Below are positions 12,718-24,235 of a stretch of DNA of 64,000 nt, piece by piece (position 1 is the stretch's first letter; each line of letters begins with the position of its first letter). The DNA comes from Planococcus citri (Eukaryota > Arthropoda > Insecta > Hemiptera > Pseudococcidae), in assembly GCF_950023065.1 (NCBI RefSeq), contig NC_088680.1, positions 30,244,559-30,308,558 of the forward strand, read 5' to 3'. The notes beneath the pieces were generated by a model. The model made no database searches. It was not told the DNA's origin and saw only the letters and a list, made by a program, of their open reading frames with translations. A program made the position numbers and the translations under genes.

Positions 12718-13211
12718 CTAGGAAAAATACATGAATAAAATAGATTAGGGCAAGGAGGCGCGCTAAACTAAGCGTAGAATACCGAAAGTTGACCTCAGTC
12801 TTTGAGCGAATTTGGCAGAAAGTTTCGAATACTTACAAACGTCGAAGCAGCCTCTTCTAAGGCTCGCAGATACGCAGACTCGTATTGATATAGATAGGGG
12901 GTGGTTATGGTACAAAGTACTTGCTGATGAGTAAGCACAACATTTGAATAGCTATTTCTACATGGCGGTGATCAAAAATGAACTTTAGAACAACAAGATG
13001 GTGGAGAAGGAGCACACTTGAGCCTTCAAAATAATCAAATAGGACAACCCTCATACCTACTTGTTGATCATAACACAAATGAATTACACGATTCAAACGC
13101 TGCTTCTCACAAAATGTCTCTTTACATAATTTTATAAAGCTTGAAAGACGCATCCATTACGTTGCAGCTTTTGTAGGTGTTTAAATGTCATTCATTAAAT
13201 TGGTATCTTGA

Positions 13212-13469
13212 TTAGTTTTGTCTCGATTGGGGGATGTCCCCAGGACAGTCCAACATAGTACGCAATCTGGTCCACGGTTGTGTCATTAGGAACGTTGTGG
13301 ATTCGGACTTTTGACATCGACTTGTCGGAATCTTAGTACTCAGGCCTGGAGTAGATTTTACGATGTCTGCAAATTTCCGGGCGGTACCCTCATCTGGGCA
13401 CTTGACTAGAGTGGCACCAGAAAGGAACTGGATAGTAGCACCGAGACCCAACTTTCGACCCAGTTTCAA
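13212..13469 (-). pseudogene. Fragment of a non-LTR retrotransposon gag-like (ORF1) protein, frameshifted
   Basis: Reading the minus strand, one frame gives a segment with GATLVKCPDEGTARKFADIV, typical of the RNA-binding domain in gag-like ORF1 proteins of insect LINEs (an alpha/beta repeat with a conserved V/L-x-C/E-x strand). The expected next motif, of the type K-V-R-I-x-N-V-P-N-D-T, is present but in a neighbouring frame (about 13260-13325). The fragment therefore has at least one indel. No zinc knuckles, endonuclease or reverse transcriptase follow, so it is a short dead remnant. It lies directly beside the foldback at about 13482. Confidence 0.5.
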
Positions 13470-13481
13470 AAGATAATATTT

Positions 13482-14190
13482 GATATTCTGCGTCGACCTA
13501 AGTTTATCCCATTGCCATCAAGATACAAGACCAATTTTGAGGTGCCACTGAGCGGTTGAAAATTTGCAAATCGTTCATTTTCGGGTAAATTCGTGTTTTG
13601 AACATGTTTATGTTCTCAAATATTTCGCGATAATTGAACCGAAACATCGAAAAATATCATTTCTGAAACTGGAGAAATATTTTGGAACCCAGCGGTGCCA
13701 TTTTTTTGGTCATTATTGCCAATTTTAAAAAACAGAAAAAATTTGGTGTATTGGCTATATTTCTCAATTTTTTTAAATTGGCAATAATGACCAAGAAAAT
13801 GGCACCACTGTGTTCCAAAATATTTCCCCAGTTTCAAAAATTATATCTTTCGATAGTGTGGCTTTATTATCGTAAGTATGTATTTGAGAAGACAAAAATT
13901 TTCAGAACACGAATTTACTCGAAAATGAGGCGATTTGCGAATCTTCAACCGCTCAGTAGAACCTTAAAGTCTTGAATTTTGATATCAATGGCAGCTACGT
14001 CGACGCAGAATTCCAATACAAAATACACGTGTTTTCTGGGCTATTTTCCCCAAAACAGGTTAAGTGGGGGTTATAACGAAAATACCACAATTTTTCCAAA
14101 ATATATCTCTCTTGGAGGACCCACATCACATCATTCAGAGGCGTCTCCAGAGCCCAAAAAAAAAAAACTTTACGAGTAACTTTTAACTTG
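13482..14190. repeat. Foldback element, ccgctcagtag family, copy 1
   Basis: Arms of about 240 bp (about 13482-13725 and 13775-14015) are imperfect reverse complements. Examples are ttctgcgtcgac against gtcgacgcagaa, gagcggttgaaaatttgcaaa against tttgcgaatcttcaaccgctc, and ggtcattattgcc against ggcaataatgacc. The right arm and the tail to about 14190 (ttttccccaaaacaggttaag, then gcgtctccagagccc) align with 59900-60290. This is therefore a dispersed family. No coding capacity. Confidence 0.7.
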
Positions 14191-14734
14191 AAATTGGTTT
14201 TCCAAGGAATTTCGCTAAAATTCTCTCACATTTTTTTCCAATGTACATGGTTAGTTGGTTATAACAACTCTTATCATTGAGGGCACATCGATGCCAAATG
14301 TTGACTTGTAGTGACCCGTTTTATCGTCGGGGTGATCTGAAATAATGCTGGTACATAATTATCTCAGCATAGGATCAAATTAGAGGTACCTAGCCTATAT
14401 TTTGATCTTGAACTTGAAAAAAAAACACGATGAAGAAGAAATTACCTTACCAACAAAACAAACTGATGCTTATAACAAAATTGATGGTGTGTAATCTGCA
14501 TAATTCTGATTAATCTTATTTCGACATATTGAAAGGTGATTGTTTTGGAACGCGATGCGGCGACTGAATATTTACAATATCATCTGAACCATGTGATGAG
14601 GATGGTGTACCTGTTGGAAATCTTTTCATTCGTTTACGAAGCAAAAACACCACCATACGTGCGAGAACTCGGCTTTAAAAACTTTTTTTTTCATTCTCGT
14701 TGAAATCAGATTGGTATCATCGTACCTACTAACC

Positions 14735-14952
14735 ATGAACTTGACGTCGTTAACGCTGGTACCCGTATCTGGACGACTTATTTTCTCGTCGCCTTTTCTC
14801 TCACGAAAATCTCTTGCTTATCGCTTCAACGACACGAGATTTTCGCGAATAACACCGTATACTACATTACCTATAGTACCAATTAAGTGTACTATAGAAT
14901 ACCTCGTTGAAAAGTATAGGGTACCTATTTACACGCTGTGCAGATATCTTCG
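14735..14952 (+). CDS. Weak candidate first coding exon
   Basis: An ATG at 14735 opens 72 codons with balanced codon use (start MNLTSLTLVPVSGRLIFSSP). They end at a consensus-like donor (cttCG|GTAGGT, GT at 14953). If the donor is not used, a TAG follows at once. The product has no recognised motif. The region is CG-richer than its surroundings. The call rests only on open length and the donor, so chance is a serious alternative. Confidence 0.22.
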
Positions 14953-15873
14953 GTAGGTACTTGGAGCACAAGCATCGGCGTCGTTGCCATCGTTATAATA
15001 TAGCGAAAGATGGCAAGATAGGACGCGTTGTTGTTGTCTAAGTCGTCGACGACGAGCACGTTATTGCTGTTGGAAAACGGCGATAAATTATTAATTACAT
15101 AATCAAAAATTACCCCTCCATTAATATAAGTTTAAATAATGAACTATACGTACTCGTCGTACCTTTAGTGCACGTCGAGCTAGAAGTATCGTAGTAGAAG
15201 ATGTAGTGGCGCCGCCGACAGCAATATCTCTGGCCAGACGACAAAATACCCGATATCTTTTCTACGTATATTAACGCTAATAATAGAACAATATCGGTCA
15301 ACCAAACGCCACCCCATCCCTTCAGCCCTCTACCCAAACTCTAAGGAAAATGTTAACGATGATCGCGCGAACGACGAGGGTGCAGGGTGAGATGGAAGTG
15401 GCGTCACTGAGCGTTCGGTAATAAAGTGAAACTTGGCAAGTTTATTATACAAAGTGAAAATTTAAACCGTTAAGTAGATTAAGTCACCCCTATTATCTAT
15501 TTATTATTTATAACGCGCCAACGACGACGTGGTAAGCAAGACGATTGAGAACGCTCGGGATTCGCAAGGGCTCCAGCAGCTGCAGCTCAACGACACTGAG
15601 TGGTACGAGTACCATCCAGGATACTTGGAACTTTGGCCAGTGGTGTAATTTTCGCACAATAATGCAATATTTACAACTTTCAATCTGATTAAACACCATC
15701 GGTGTTTGTCGGTTGCCCGAGATATCCCTTTCGGTGTTTCTCATTTTGTCTGCCCCCCCCCCCCCCTTGTTGGGTGTAGCTGATGCATCTTGGTGTAGAT
15801 TTATGACTCTGTGGAGGTGGATTTTTTGGAGAGGGGATCAAACCGGATGCGATCGTAAATTTGTAACTTACTA
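14953..15873. other. CG-richer interval with weak coding signals only
   Basis: On the minus strand, about 15344-15162 has an acceptor-like attttccttAG and an open frame with a short hydrophobic run (LTDIVLLLALIYV) ending near aaag|GTACGA. There is no ATG, and the fit is too weak to call an exon. A C-run of about 14 bases lies near 15752-15766. Confidence 0.25.
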
Positions 15874-15961
15874 GACCCTGGCTTGATGGCGGACATTTTT
15901 GTACACTTTTGAGGCATGACCCTGACTTGATGGCGGACATTTTCGAATACTTTATAAGGCA
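15874..15961 (+). repeat. Tandem duplication of a 44 bp unit
   Basis: Two adjacent 44 bp copies begin gaccctggcttgatggcgga and gaccctgacttgatggcgga. Each continues cattttt/cattttc and ends near aggcat/aggcat. A few substitutions separate them. It is a short local duplication with no evident function. Confidence 0.8.
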
Positions 15962-16299
15962 TTTTTTACTCACTTTCCAAAAAAAAGCTACTTTCGAACT
16001 CAAATCCCCTTCATTTTTTTCTTAAAAACATCCGTCAGACTCTTCTGAAATCCATGAAAGGTGGCCCCGATTGAAAAAAAAAGAAAATTGAGGGAAAAAA
16101 ATCGCTCGAATATTATACTTACCTACTCGTATACTTTACAATTTACGTCTGATAGACGGTCGGACGTCTTTGTTGGTTCGATGATGAGAGGGTCTAGCGA
16201 GAAGTAGAATAAATTTCATATAACGAAAGGAATTTTATTTCGACTCGGTCCACACAATAAGGTGTGTTGCTTTACGTCAAAATGCTTTTCGACTGAACG

Positions 16300-16395
16300 A
16301 TGAACACCGAACAGGATACACCATTTTATCGTTTCGCCGAAATAAAGGCATCATGTTTTGAGTTCCTTTCTCCTCTCTTTGGCTCACCCTGCTCG
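16300..16395 (+). CDS. Candidate first coding exon with a perfect splice donor
   Basis: An ATG at 16300 opens exactly 32 codons up to a perfect donor (gctcG|GTAAGT, GT at 16396), phase 0. The product starts MNTEQDTPFYRFAEIKASCF. Read through the donor, the frame stops within five codons, as expected for an intron. It is not a recognised family. Composition around 16130-16620 is less A/T-run rich than its neighbours. There is no evidence for a partner exon in the window. Confidence 0.3.
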
Positions 16396-17233
16396 GTAAG
16401 TATTGTCTGAGAAATATTTGGCAGAAAATGCCTCGTCGTTGGTATCCCTTCGCCGTATAACTTTCTACGTTTTTTTCTTCGTTAGTATTTTTATAAAATC
16501 GGCGCGCTCGTTAGCGACGAATTTTTATCCTTGGGATTGGAATTTGGCGAGATTTCTTTTCAATTTCGACGAATATTTTTGGGCGTTTTGGATGAGATTT
16601 CATTTCTATCATTTTTCGTCCTTTTTTTTGTAAAATTTGTCAGAGGTAGAAGAGTTTTTTTTTTTTAAATATTTGATGAAAATATTGAATTTTTCGTATT
16701 ATTTGGAATTATGAATTGAGAACGAGAAGTTTTGTGTGTTGATTTGAAATCTGGCGCATTCTGTGGGTAATTTTGACCCGGTTTTTGCTTTCGTTGACGA
16801 AAGTTTAATGGCATCCTTAAAGAAAAACAAAAACTCTCTTGCAATCAACGAGTACATATACCTAATGGAATGAATTTGTCTATATAGATTGAAAAACCGG
16901 ATTCATTAGTTCAATTGATTATCAGTCTCTCCGAAGCCGATCGGAGAATTTTCCAGTTACGCCCCTCTTCGCTTATGTAAAAATCAATATTGTAGAATTA
17001 TTCAAAAGTGCCCTTACGACCAATCAAAATTAACGTAATTTTGCGAAAAATTCAAATATTCCGACAAAAACGTTTTTTGACTGGCACATTTTCGAAGAAT
17101 TTTTAAGCCCAAAATTGGATCATGATTTTCGAAATTTTCAGAAAATTTCCATACGATTGGTGTAAATGAGTCGAGATTTTGACAGGAATAGAAATATTTT
17201 GACCAAAATGTTTTTTCGAGTTTTTTTGAAGTA

Positions 17234-17800
17234 CAGTGGCGTCGCGATAAGTGAAACCTCGATATGTGAAAAAACTCAATAAGTGAAATAAAAACCTCCT
17301 TCCCTTCACCTTGGACCAATTTTACGTGTAAATCAACCTCAATAAGTGAAAAAAGGCTACCTCGTTAACTGAAACTAGGATTTATCCCAAAATTATCGTG
17401 TTTACCTCTATAAGTGAAATGTTGTCTGCGTTTTACCTCTATAAGTGAAAATACCTCTTTAACTGAAAGGTACTGACTCGTTCAGCCTCTATAAGTGAAA
17501 CAGAGCCTCGATGTTTTGCTAAAGTCAAATCGTTTCCATTGGATTATGTGTTGAACAAGAAGGCATGGATGACCTGTGAGCTGTTTTAAGACTGGCTGAT
17601 CAAACTAAATTCGAAAATGATCAATGAAAATCGGAAAATTTCATTGTTCAATTCATGTTTTTCGTTTTTTTTATCTGAACTTCGATAAGTGAAAATTGAC
17701 CAAAAAAAAACTCTCTATCTGAAACCTTTGTATGTGAAAAACTCGATAAGTGAAACAAAAATTTTCTTCCCTTGAATTTTCACTTATCGCGACGCCACTG
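17234..17800. mobile_element. Pogo/Tigger-like MITE (567 bp) with TA duplication
   Basis: The termini are exact inverted repeats starting CAGTGGCGTCGCGATAAGTG and ending with its complement, each flanked by TA (17232-17233 and 17801-17802). The interior is packed with short direct units of the type cctctataagtgaaa, typical of pogo/Tigger-derived MITEs whose ends repeat the TAAGTGAAA word. There is no transposase, so it is non-autonomous. It sits inside an older dispersed repeat whose halves meet again at 17230 and 17803, so this insertion is younger than that repeat. Confidence 0.88.
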
Positions 17801-17969
17801 TATTTTGAACCTAAAATTAGTCATTTTTCAAGTTGTTATTGAAATGTGTCATGTGACTTGTCAAAATGGGTCAAATACTTGGACAGAAAATTCAGTGTTA
17901 TAATCTGAATAAATAATGTCAAATTTCAGTATGAGAGATTGCAAGTCTCAGTTGCTGTCAATAAAATTA

Positions 17970-19725
17970 CAAGTCACGTCGCGAGTTATTTTTAACCCTT
18001 TGGAAGTTCTCTAGGTTCCCATGTTGGTGAAACAAATTTCTTTATATAGGGTGTCCTCTGTCCACAAGCCTGGAAAACCTGAAAAAGTCAGTGAAAAGTC
18101 AGGGAATTTTGGACTTTTCAGCAATTGTTACTCAGAAGTCAGGGAGTTTTGTGAAAGGTTACTTTGAACAAATTTTTCCATTTCTTATTATGAAAAAATT
18201 TACCTTCGCTTTACTCAGGAAATTTTTTCGCATGTCCCTTTTGTCACAATTACCAAATTCCCCTCGTTTTTTCGAAAATGTTACGCTTTTTTGCTAAAAA
18301 TGGCTGAGAAGTCCTGCCTTTTGCTGAAATTATTGTCGAAGTCTCGTTTTCTGTCAAAAATAACAAAGTCTCGCTTTTAGCCTAAATTGTCAAGATTTTT
18401 TTTTTGTTTTTTTTTTGCGAAAAATTGCTCACTCTTTTCCAATAATAGTTCTAATGTGTGGTTTTTTCGCCAGAAATTGCTGAAAAAAAAACTTTTTTGT
18501 TGCTGAAATTGTCATAAGACTCGTATTTATTGCCAGAAATCGCAAAAATTCCCAATTTTTGGCTCAAAATTGCAAAAAAAAATCGTTTTTCTTTTTCAAT
18601 CATGAAGTTGTAAAATATTTGTAGTTCAATTTTTTGGCAAGAATTGGGAAAAGGACTGTTTTGATAATACAGCTTGATTCGAATTAAAAATTCAGCTAAA
18701 ACCATTGACTTGATTTTTTTGCCACAGAAGGTCATTCAATGATTTGTATGGAGACCGACAAGGAAAAAAAGTAGAAAAATATTGGTGAAAAACGTTACTT
18801 ACTTCGTGTAAAGCCTTACTTACTTGTATGGTCGTTTCATTTTTGTTATAGTAGTTTTGAGATTTTGTAGTTGCCAAAATATCCTGCTTTTTTCTGAAAT
18901 TAAACAAGTTTCTATCGAGTTTCATTTTTATATTTTGTTTATAAACGAAAAGTTCTGTTTTTTTAAATGATATTTGACGCTCATCCTGATCGCATGTGTA
19001 ATTCATTTTTCAAGAGTCTGGAAAATTGGAAAAATTGGTCTGGAAAACCTTGAAAAGTCAGAGAAAATCACTCTGTTATAGAGAACCTTGTCCATTTGAC
19101 CAAATCACAAAAAATTTAGCTTTCAAAGAAAAATCATGTTGGAAAACGAAAATTCTATCCTTCATTTTCAACTAAATAAATTTATAAAAATTGGAATTTT
19201 TTTCAAAAATAATTCAACAACATGGGTAAAAAACATCAACCAAAAGCATTTTTTGAAAATATTTTTGAAGAATCAACTAAGATAAAATCGTAATAACGAT
19301 AGTAGAAAAGGTCGTCTGGAAGTTCACAAGTTGAGCAAAAATAAAAACATTGTGAAAGAAATGCCCTTGACCAAGTTTATATTTTTGCTCAACTTGTGAA
19401 CTCAATCACGAGTTTTTTCCTTATTAATTCTTGAAAAATATTTTCACAAAGTGCTTTTGTTTAATGGTTTTTTACTCATGTTGTTGAAGTTATTTTTGAA
19501 AAAAAATTCCAATTTATATTAATTTGTTTTGTTCGAAATGAAGGATTTGAGATTTTTCAAAACTTTCATTTTCCAACATGATTTTTCTTCGAAAGATCAA
19601 CTTTTTTGTGATTTTGTCAATTGGGCAGGGTATACTCTATTACACCCTTTTTAAGCAGTTCGTTTCCCCTACATGGGAACCTAGAGAACCTTTTAAGGGT
19701 TAGTAACTTGCTAGTCGTTTTCAAG
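17970..19725. repeat. Long foldback element interrupted by a 1 kb insertion
   Basis: The outer arms pair as follows: ttctctaggttcccatgttg near 18008 against the complement of catgggaacctagagaacc near 19672. The inner arms pair as follows: ttcacaagttgagcaaaaat near 19321 against atttttgctcaacttgtgaa near 19381, and accaaatcacaaaaaattta near 19088 against the complement of gattttgtcaattggg near 19614. The pairing continues through nearly 350 bp per arm once the insert at 18061-19070 is taken out. The centre is near 19355. Confidence 0.7.
18061..19070. mobile_element. Insertion of about 1010 bp inside the foldback, flanked by CTCTG
   Basis: CTCTG at 18056-18060 and 19071-19075 flanks a block that breaks the pairing of the foldback arm, as a 5 bp target duplication would. 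The insert starts and ends with similar direct sequences, tggaaaacctgaaaaagtca and ctggaaaaccttgaaaagtc. Between them it is low-complexity, with recurring ttgctgaaatt/ttgccagaaat words. No protein was recognised. Its class is unknown. Confidence 0.5.
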
Positions 19726-20536
19726 TGTCAATTTCTGTACCGAACCAGATAGGTCTTGCTTCTCTCTTCATCGAGAAATAATTGAGGCTACCCCATCGAC
19801 TGCAATTCATTTTACAAATTTTTCTTTGAAGTCCTCATAAAAATATGAAAAAAAATCAGTTTTCTTAAAATTGAATCATCAAACGTGAGCTTACCGAGTT
19901 ATTTGTTAGAAATGTATGAATTAGATTTTTTCACTTGTTTTATTTCTGTGAACACGAACATGACCTTATTTTTTCGACTGCGTCCTATCAATAGTACATA
20001 CCCAGTTCCTAATATTATGGGCACCTACTTTGAAAACACATCGAACGACACTAGATCTAAATCTGTGGTCATTCCATCAATCCGAGCCACACTCTAGCGA
20101 AATGCATTATCCATCTGATTTCAATCTCAAAGTACGTACTTTCCTTCATCAAATCAATGTACCCACCCGAAACACCACGCACTTGGTAAAATTAACACAT
20201 TCGCGAAACACTGATTAAAAACCCCTCTACCCCCTTCAGCTACCTAGTCGATTTCAAGCCACATCGCCCTATCTCGACCAACTCTGGTATATCGCGTGTT
20301 AAACCACAATTCAATTCAAAACGCCACCGCGAATCCCCGAGTACGATCTTTTTTTCAAAATCAAATTAGTTTGAAAAAAACAAATTACAAAATTTCCATA
20401 CTCGAAAAAAAAACAACGCAAACTTTTTATATTCATTAAAACTTCTCGTACGAGTGACCTACGAGTGGGGAGGTAATTTATCACTAAATTTCCGCGTGCG
20501 TAGTCATAGGTAGGTAGGTACTAGGTATAACCTTTG
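19726..20536. other. Interval without supported gene
   Basis: AT-rich to about 20000, then more balanced sequence. The overlapping open frames at 19885-20218 have no splice support and no recognised motif. Confidence 0.3.
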
Positions 20537-20690
20537 ATGGGAAGAAAAAAGAGAATAACGTCGATTTATAATCACGCTTTCGAGCTGTCAACTTACTTTA
20601 GTTCACCGTATTACATACAACCAGCTCGCGAGCTATCCCTTCGCATCGTGCCCATAATTATTATCAACGCAACGTCCAATTTTCAAATAG
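20537..20690 (+). CDS. Weak candidate first coding exon
   Basis: An ATG at 20537 opens 51 codons with balanced usage (start MGRKKRITSIYNHAFELSTY) and ends at a donor-like site (caaataG|GTACGA, GT at 20691). The opposite strand is also open here, which lowers confidence. No motif was recognised. Confidence 0.2.
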
Positions 20691-21699
20691 GTACGAGGTG
20701 CTACGAAATAAAATGAACGAGAACAGGTCATCGTATTCGGACCACCACCGTGTTGATTTTATGACATCGTTCGAATACTTCATGGATCGTAATTCTTTCA
20801 CAGGATGGGTTGCTGCATTGGTGCGATATTTATCGTACATGCTGTACGAATGTGTGCGTATGGTATAGTATAGGGTATAGGTAGCTGTCGCACACTCTTT
20901 TGCACCCCTTTTGGTATCTGCAGCTATATAGCTCTGTAGTCTATATACTACTCGTATTTTATCGGAAAGCAATAACTGAATTTTCCGTATATATGATGTA
21001 CTTACTCTGGAAAAACTAAACGTAGTACATTGTGCGACTTTGTACGTCTACGTATACGAGAAGTATACGAAATACGTAAACTATATAAACGGGCCCGTAA
21101 AACGATACACATTTCGGTATCGCTTTCATTTACGACGACGAAATAGTCCAGCTAGAAAAAAGCTCAGATGGAGAGAAATTGGCGGAAATCGCTGGCTTCT
21201 GTTGGTTTTGTTTAACGATGACGTACGTTCATCGATGGCTGCTGTCTTTTGCAGAAAGTTTACACGTATCGATACTCTACCCTTACGAAGGGATCTGAAT
21301 CTGAGGAGAGGAGAGGAGGGGGTGTTTTTTTCAAAGCTACCTAAACGTGTACTGTTTACGTCGTCGTCGGTCGTCGTCGTTGTACTGAAAACCATCGATA
21401 CAGAAGAAATAGTCTTTTCGGCCACTGTGCCCTTCTTATTCGACGTTTTACGCAGGTATACACATTCTTGTTCGATTCGATAATCGTACACCTTTGTAGG
21501 TAGCTCTGAATGAAGAAATGATGAAGGGCAAGTAGACAGGCGGCCATGATTCAACATTTTCGCGCCCCTTGCCCCCCCCCACCATTTTTAAAATTTTCCA
21601 TCCTCGATTCTCCGGTAAATTTTCATTTTTAAAAATGAGACATTCATAAAAACGTTAGGTATTTTTTAATAAAAAACGGATCAATGAAATGAGTAAAAA
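20691..21699. other. CG-richer unique interval, both strands open, no gene assigned
   Basis: The stretch 21040-21560 is open for about 145 codons on both strands and has many cgtcg words (near 21357-21385). Simultaneous openness on both strands usually reflects composition rather than coding. No splice-bounded exon or motif was found. A promoter or UTR is possible. Confidence 0.25.
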
Positions 21700-21854
21700 A
21701 ATACACTACAATTTATCAATTTTATAAGTAACGAAGTGTTGAAGTGTTGTGCAATTTTCAATCAATTTTTTTTCGATTATTTGAGAAATCGATCAATCAA
21801 TTATTTTATTTTTTTTGAAATACCTTGAAGTGGATGGAAAATAGTGAAAATTGG
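21700..21854. repeat. Left arm of a foldback element split by the copia insertion
   Basis: Words here (attttataagtaacgaagtg, then gaagtgttgtgc, then ccttgaagtggatggaaaat, then agtgaaaattgg) recur in reverse complement and reverse order at about 29700-29855 (ccaattttcactattttcca, catttcaag, caacacttcaattcaacact, ttgttacttataataaaatt). The arm continues past the copia element at 29470-29530. Joined across the insertion, the original element was about 540 bp. Confidence 0.8.
21850..21854. repeat. Target-site duplication ATTGG, left
   Basis: ATTGG immediately precedes the 5' LTR and is repeated at 29470-29474 immediately after the 3' LTR. A 5 bp duplication is usual for Ty1/copia integrases. Confidence 0.95.
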
Positions 21855-22115
21855 TGTTAGATCGTGGCTATACTATACTGTACTAGCCACGCCCTATGTA
21901 TTCCCAGATGATCGTGTATACTTACGAGCATAGGTACGCGGCTAGCGAGCTGGGCCTAACCAGTTCGGTGGTGTCGCGTATGTATAGAAGTTGGCTATAT
22001 GTACGTGTAGAATGACGCGATGTTTTTGTTTCTAAATAAAGGCTTTAAGCCCCGATGGTGTTTTTATTTATAATGTTACGATTCGCGAGTGTGTAAGAGC
22101 CGAATTATTCCAACA
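21855..22115 (+). repeat. 5' LTR of copia element (261 bp)
   Basis: It begins TGTTAGATCGTGG and ends TTATTCCAACA, giving the TG...CA ends required by integrase. It reads as identical, base for base, to 29209-29469. An AATAAA polyadenylation signal lies at 22035-22040, followed by a GT-rich stretch. In the U5 part a donor-like GT|GTAAGAG (GT at 22093-22094) could serve as a splice donor present at the start of every transcript. TATA-like words (gtatgtatag, ggctatatg) lie upstream of the signal. Confidence 0.96.
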
Positions 22116-22135
22116 TGGTGGAGGCGCCGGGTATC
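22116..22135 (+). promoter_or_regulatory. Primer-binding site
   Basis: TGGTGGAGGCGCCGGGTATC directly abuts the LTR, as minus-strand primer sites do. Its reverse complement ends in CCA preceded by a plausible acceptor strand, discriminator A and T-loop segment (GATA then CCCGG), so a tRNA 3' end is the likely primer. I cannot name the tRNA from memory. Confidence 0.75.
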
Positions 22136-24235
22136 CCCCCGGAACGAATATTCGAGTATTCAGAGATGTGACAAGATGCTGAGAAAACGGAAAAGCAGAT
22201 ACCTACGTACATACGAAGATTTCGAAATTGGCAAGTGGTACATTCAACAAATGGGTATGATTGGTTCATTTTGGTAAACTTTATCAGTTCGTACATGGGT
22301 ATGATTGTTTCGTTTATTTATTGCTTGATTATTTACGAATTGCGAAATTACGAATTACATATTATGATACCTACTAGAAGTCTTTAAAGTTGCGCAACTT
22401 AGGCAGGTACATACGAGTAGAATATTGTAGAATATTTTGGATTATGTTGCATGCGAATTAAATACTCGTAGATACGTATCTATAGACGATATAAATATGT
22501 GGTGTATGGGTATGATAGGTACCTACCTATCTAAGGTGCGTTTATATGGCCATATTGGTGTGTTAGTATGTGGTACGTAAATGTGTGCATGTTATACACA
22601 TGAGATAGAGCAGCGTAAGGTATTCAACCCTAGCTGTAGGCACCAAGATGCGTTACGAAGGGGAACCCCCATGGACATACCCGCGGATGATATTTAAAAA
22701 CGTTAACGATATGGTGTGGTGGCGGCATGCGGCCTTGGTGCAGCCGTAGACAAAGTTACTACCTGTGATAGGTACAGGGTTTTAGTTACTTTTGTCAACG
22801 TTATCTTTTATTAGATAAACTTGCCGGTTAGATGCGATGGCCAGTAGGTACGAGAGGTACATTGGTGAGATGGCGAGACGCGGCCTTTTATTTTTTAACA
22901 GCGTTGTTTGTACCTGGCGTGGACACAGCCCTTGATAGTGTCAAGTATGTAAATATGAGTACCTACGAGATGCGATGCGCGCAGTCGATGTTACGACTTT
23001 ATTTTTTGTTTGGCCGTATGAGACGCGTATGGTAATTGAGAGATGTGAGATGCGGGCACATGTGCAGGTGCGTTGACTTTTACTGTCTTGATTTTTACTG
23101 CCTAATGAGCAGTACGCATCGTGAGAAAGGTGCGTTGATTTTTTTACTGCCTTTAGTTAATGAGTAGTACGCATCGTGAGAACGGAAATTGATTTTATAA
23201 AATCCTATTATTCTAGAATAAATGTAACGATGCAGTGAATATTGTATATTTGTTGTGAGATGCGAGACTTGGTACCAAGCCATAAATATGTCGATTTTTG
23301 ACAATTATTTGAAATGAAAAATAAAAATATTGTCTAGTTTTTGAGATGATAAAAAGGGGTGGAAAGAAACTTGCAGCTGCAACCTCTGCAAGGTACAAGC
23401 ACAGATTTGAGATGCGTATACGATTTTTATATTGTGCTACCTGGTGAAGGTGATAACTTGTATTGTGCTCTTGTGCTCTTGTGCTCTCGTGGTATAGAAA
23501 AGACGTACGTACACATTTCTCGAAGTATTCTTATCAACTGTTGGGTGAGTCGATATTGATTATTTAGACTTTGAATATTTTGATGTGTCTTTGAATTTTT
23601 TAATATGTGCATGTCTTTAAATTTCGGATTTGTGATGATGAATTTACTGGAGCAAATTTTGAGTGTGGATTGCTATGAATTTACTGAACTAGAACATAAG
23701 AGTCTAGTTTGATATCGTGTCTTGAGCTGTGTAGATTGCTATGAACTTACTGAACTAGAACATAAGAGTCTAATTTGATATTGTGTCTTGAGCTAATAAA
23801 TTTAATTTCGAGTTCGTGTAATTAGGATTTTTGAATTTTGGTATTTGATAGATGGCTGTTTGGTTCGGACATATGAGCGTTCCATATACCTACCTACAGT
23901 TTGAGGTTATTGATTATTAAGTTTGAGTGGGTACTGTATTCACCTATACTTTAATGATCAATTTACGAGTGACATTAAATGTGATTTCTAAATTTGAATA
24001 ATCTGAGATAAATATCGAATAATTTGACATATGAGCAAATTTGAGAAACAGTTGAAAAGTTTGAGCACATTACTTACGTATGACTGACGTATATGTGTGT
24101 TCCGTATACTGAGGCTGAGTTGAGAATACGTGTAGCTGATGTTTATGAGTGTTCCATATACAAAAGCTGAGGTCAGAAATCTGAAATTTTGAATCTGAAT
24201 AAATTGAATAAATTGATTCGTCGAATATTTCAGAT
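22136..24235 (+). other. Long untranslated leader of the copia element
   Basis: A 2.1 kb leader lies between the primer site and gag. It holds many upstream ATGs but no frame with recognised motifs. It contains local duplications: 23092-23184 (tactgcctaatgagcagtac against the agtacgcatcgtgagaa repeat), three TTGTGCTC units near 23464-23488, 23665-23795 (two 66 bp copies with ctgaactagaacataagagt), and 24085-24175 (gtgttccgtatac/gtgttccatatac). A strong acceptor (gtcgaatatttcAG, AG at 24232-24233) lies just before the gag ATG, and a donor-like ttgG|GTGAGT lies at 23545. The leader may therefore be spliced out of gag mRNA. Confidence 0.7.
23665..23795 (+). repeat. Tandem duplication of about 66 bp in the leader
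   Basis: Two adjacent copies share gattgctatgaa, tactgaactagaacataaga, gtcta, tttgatat and gtgtcttgagct, with only a few differences. It is part of the leader and has no coding role that I can see. Confidence 0.85.

Noticed and set aside
15162..15344. Minus-strand frame with LTDIVLLLALIYV, resembling a membrane anchor such as that of a P450
   Set aside because: No ATG, no following proline-rich hinge, and the downstream residues do not fit the family.
21040..21557. Long overlapping open frames on both strands (147 and 143 codons)
   Set aside because: Both strands are open because of composition; no splice sites, motifs or preferred strand.
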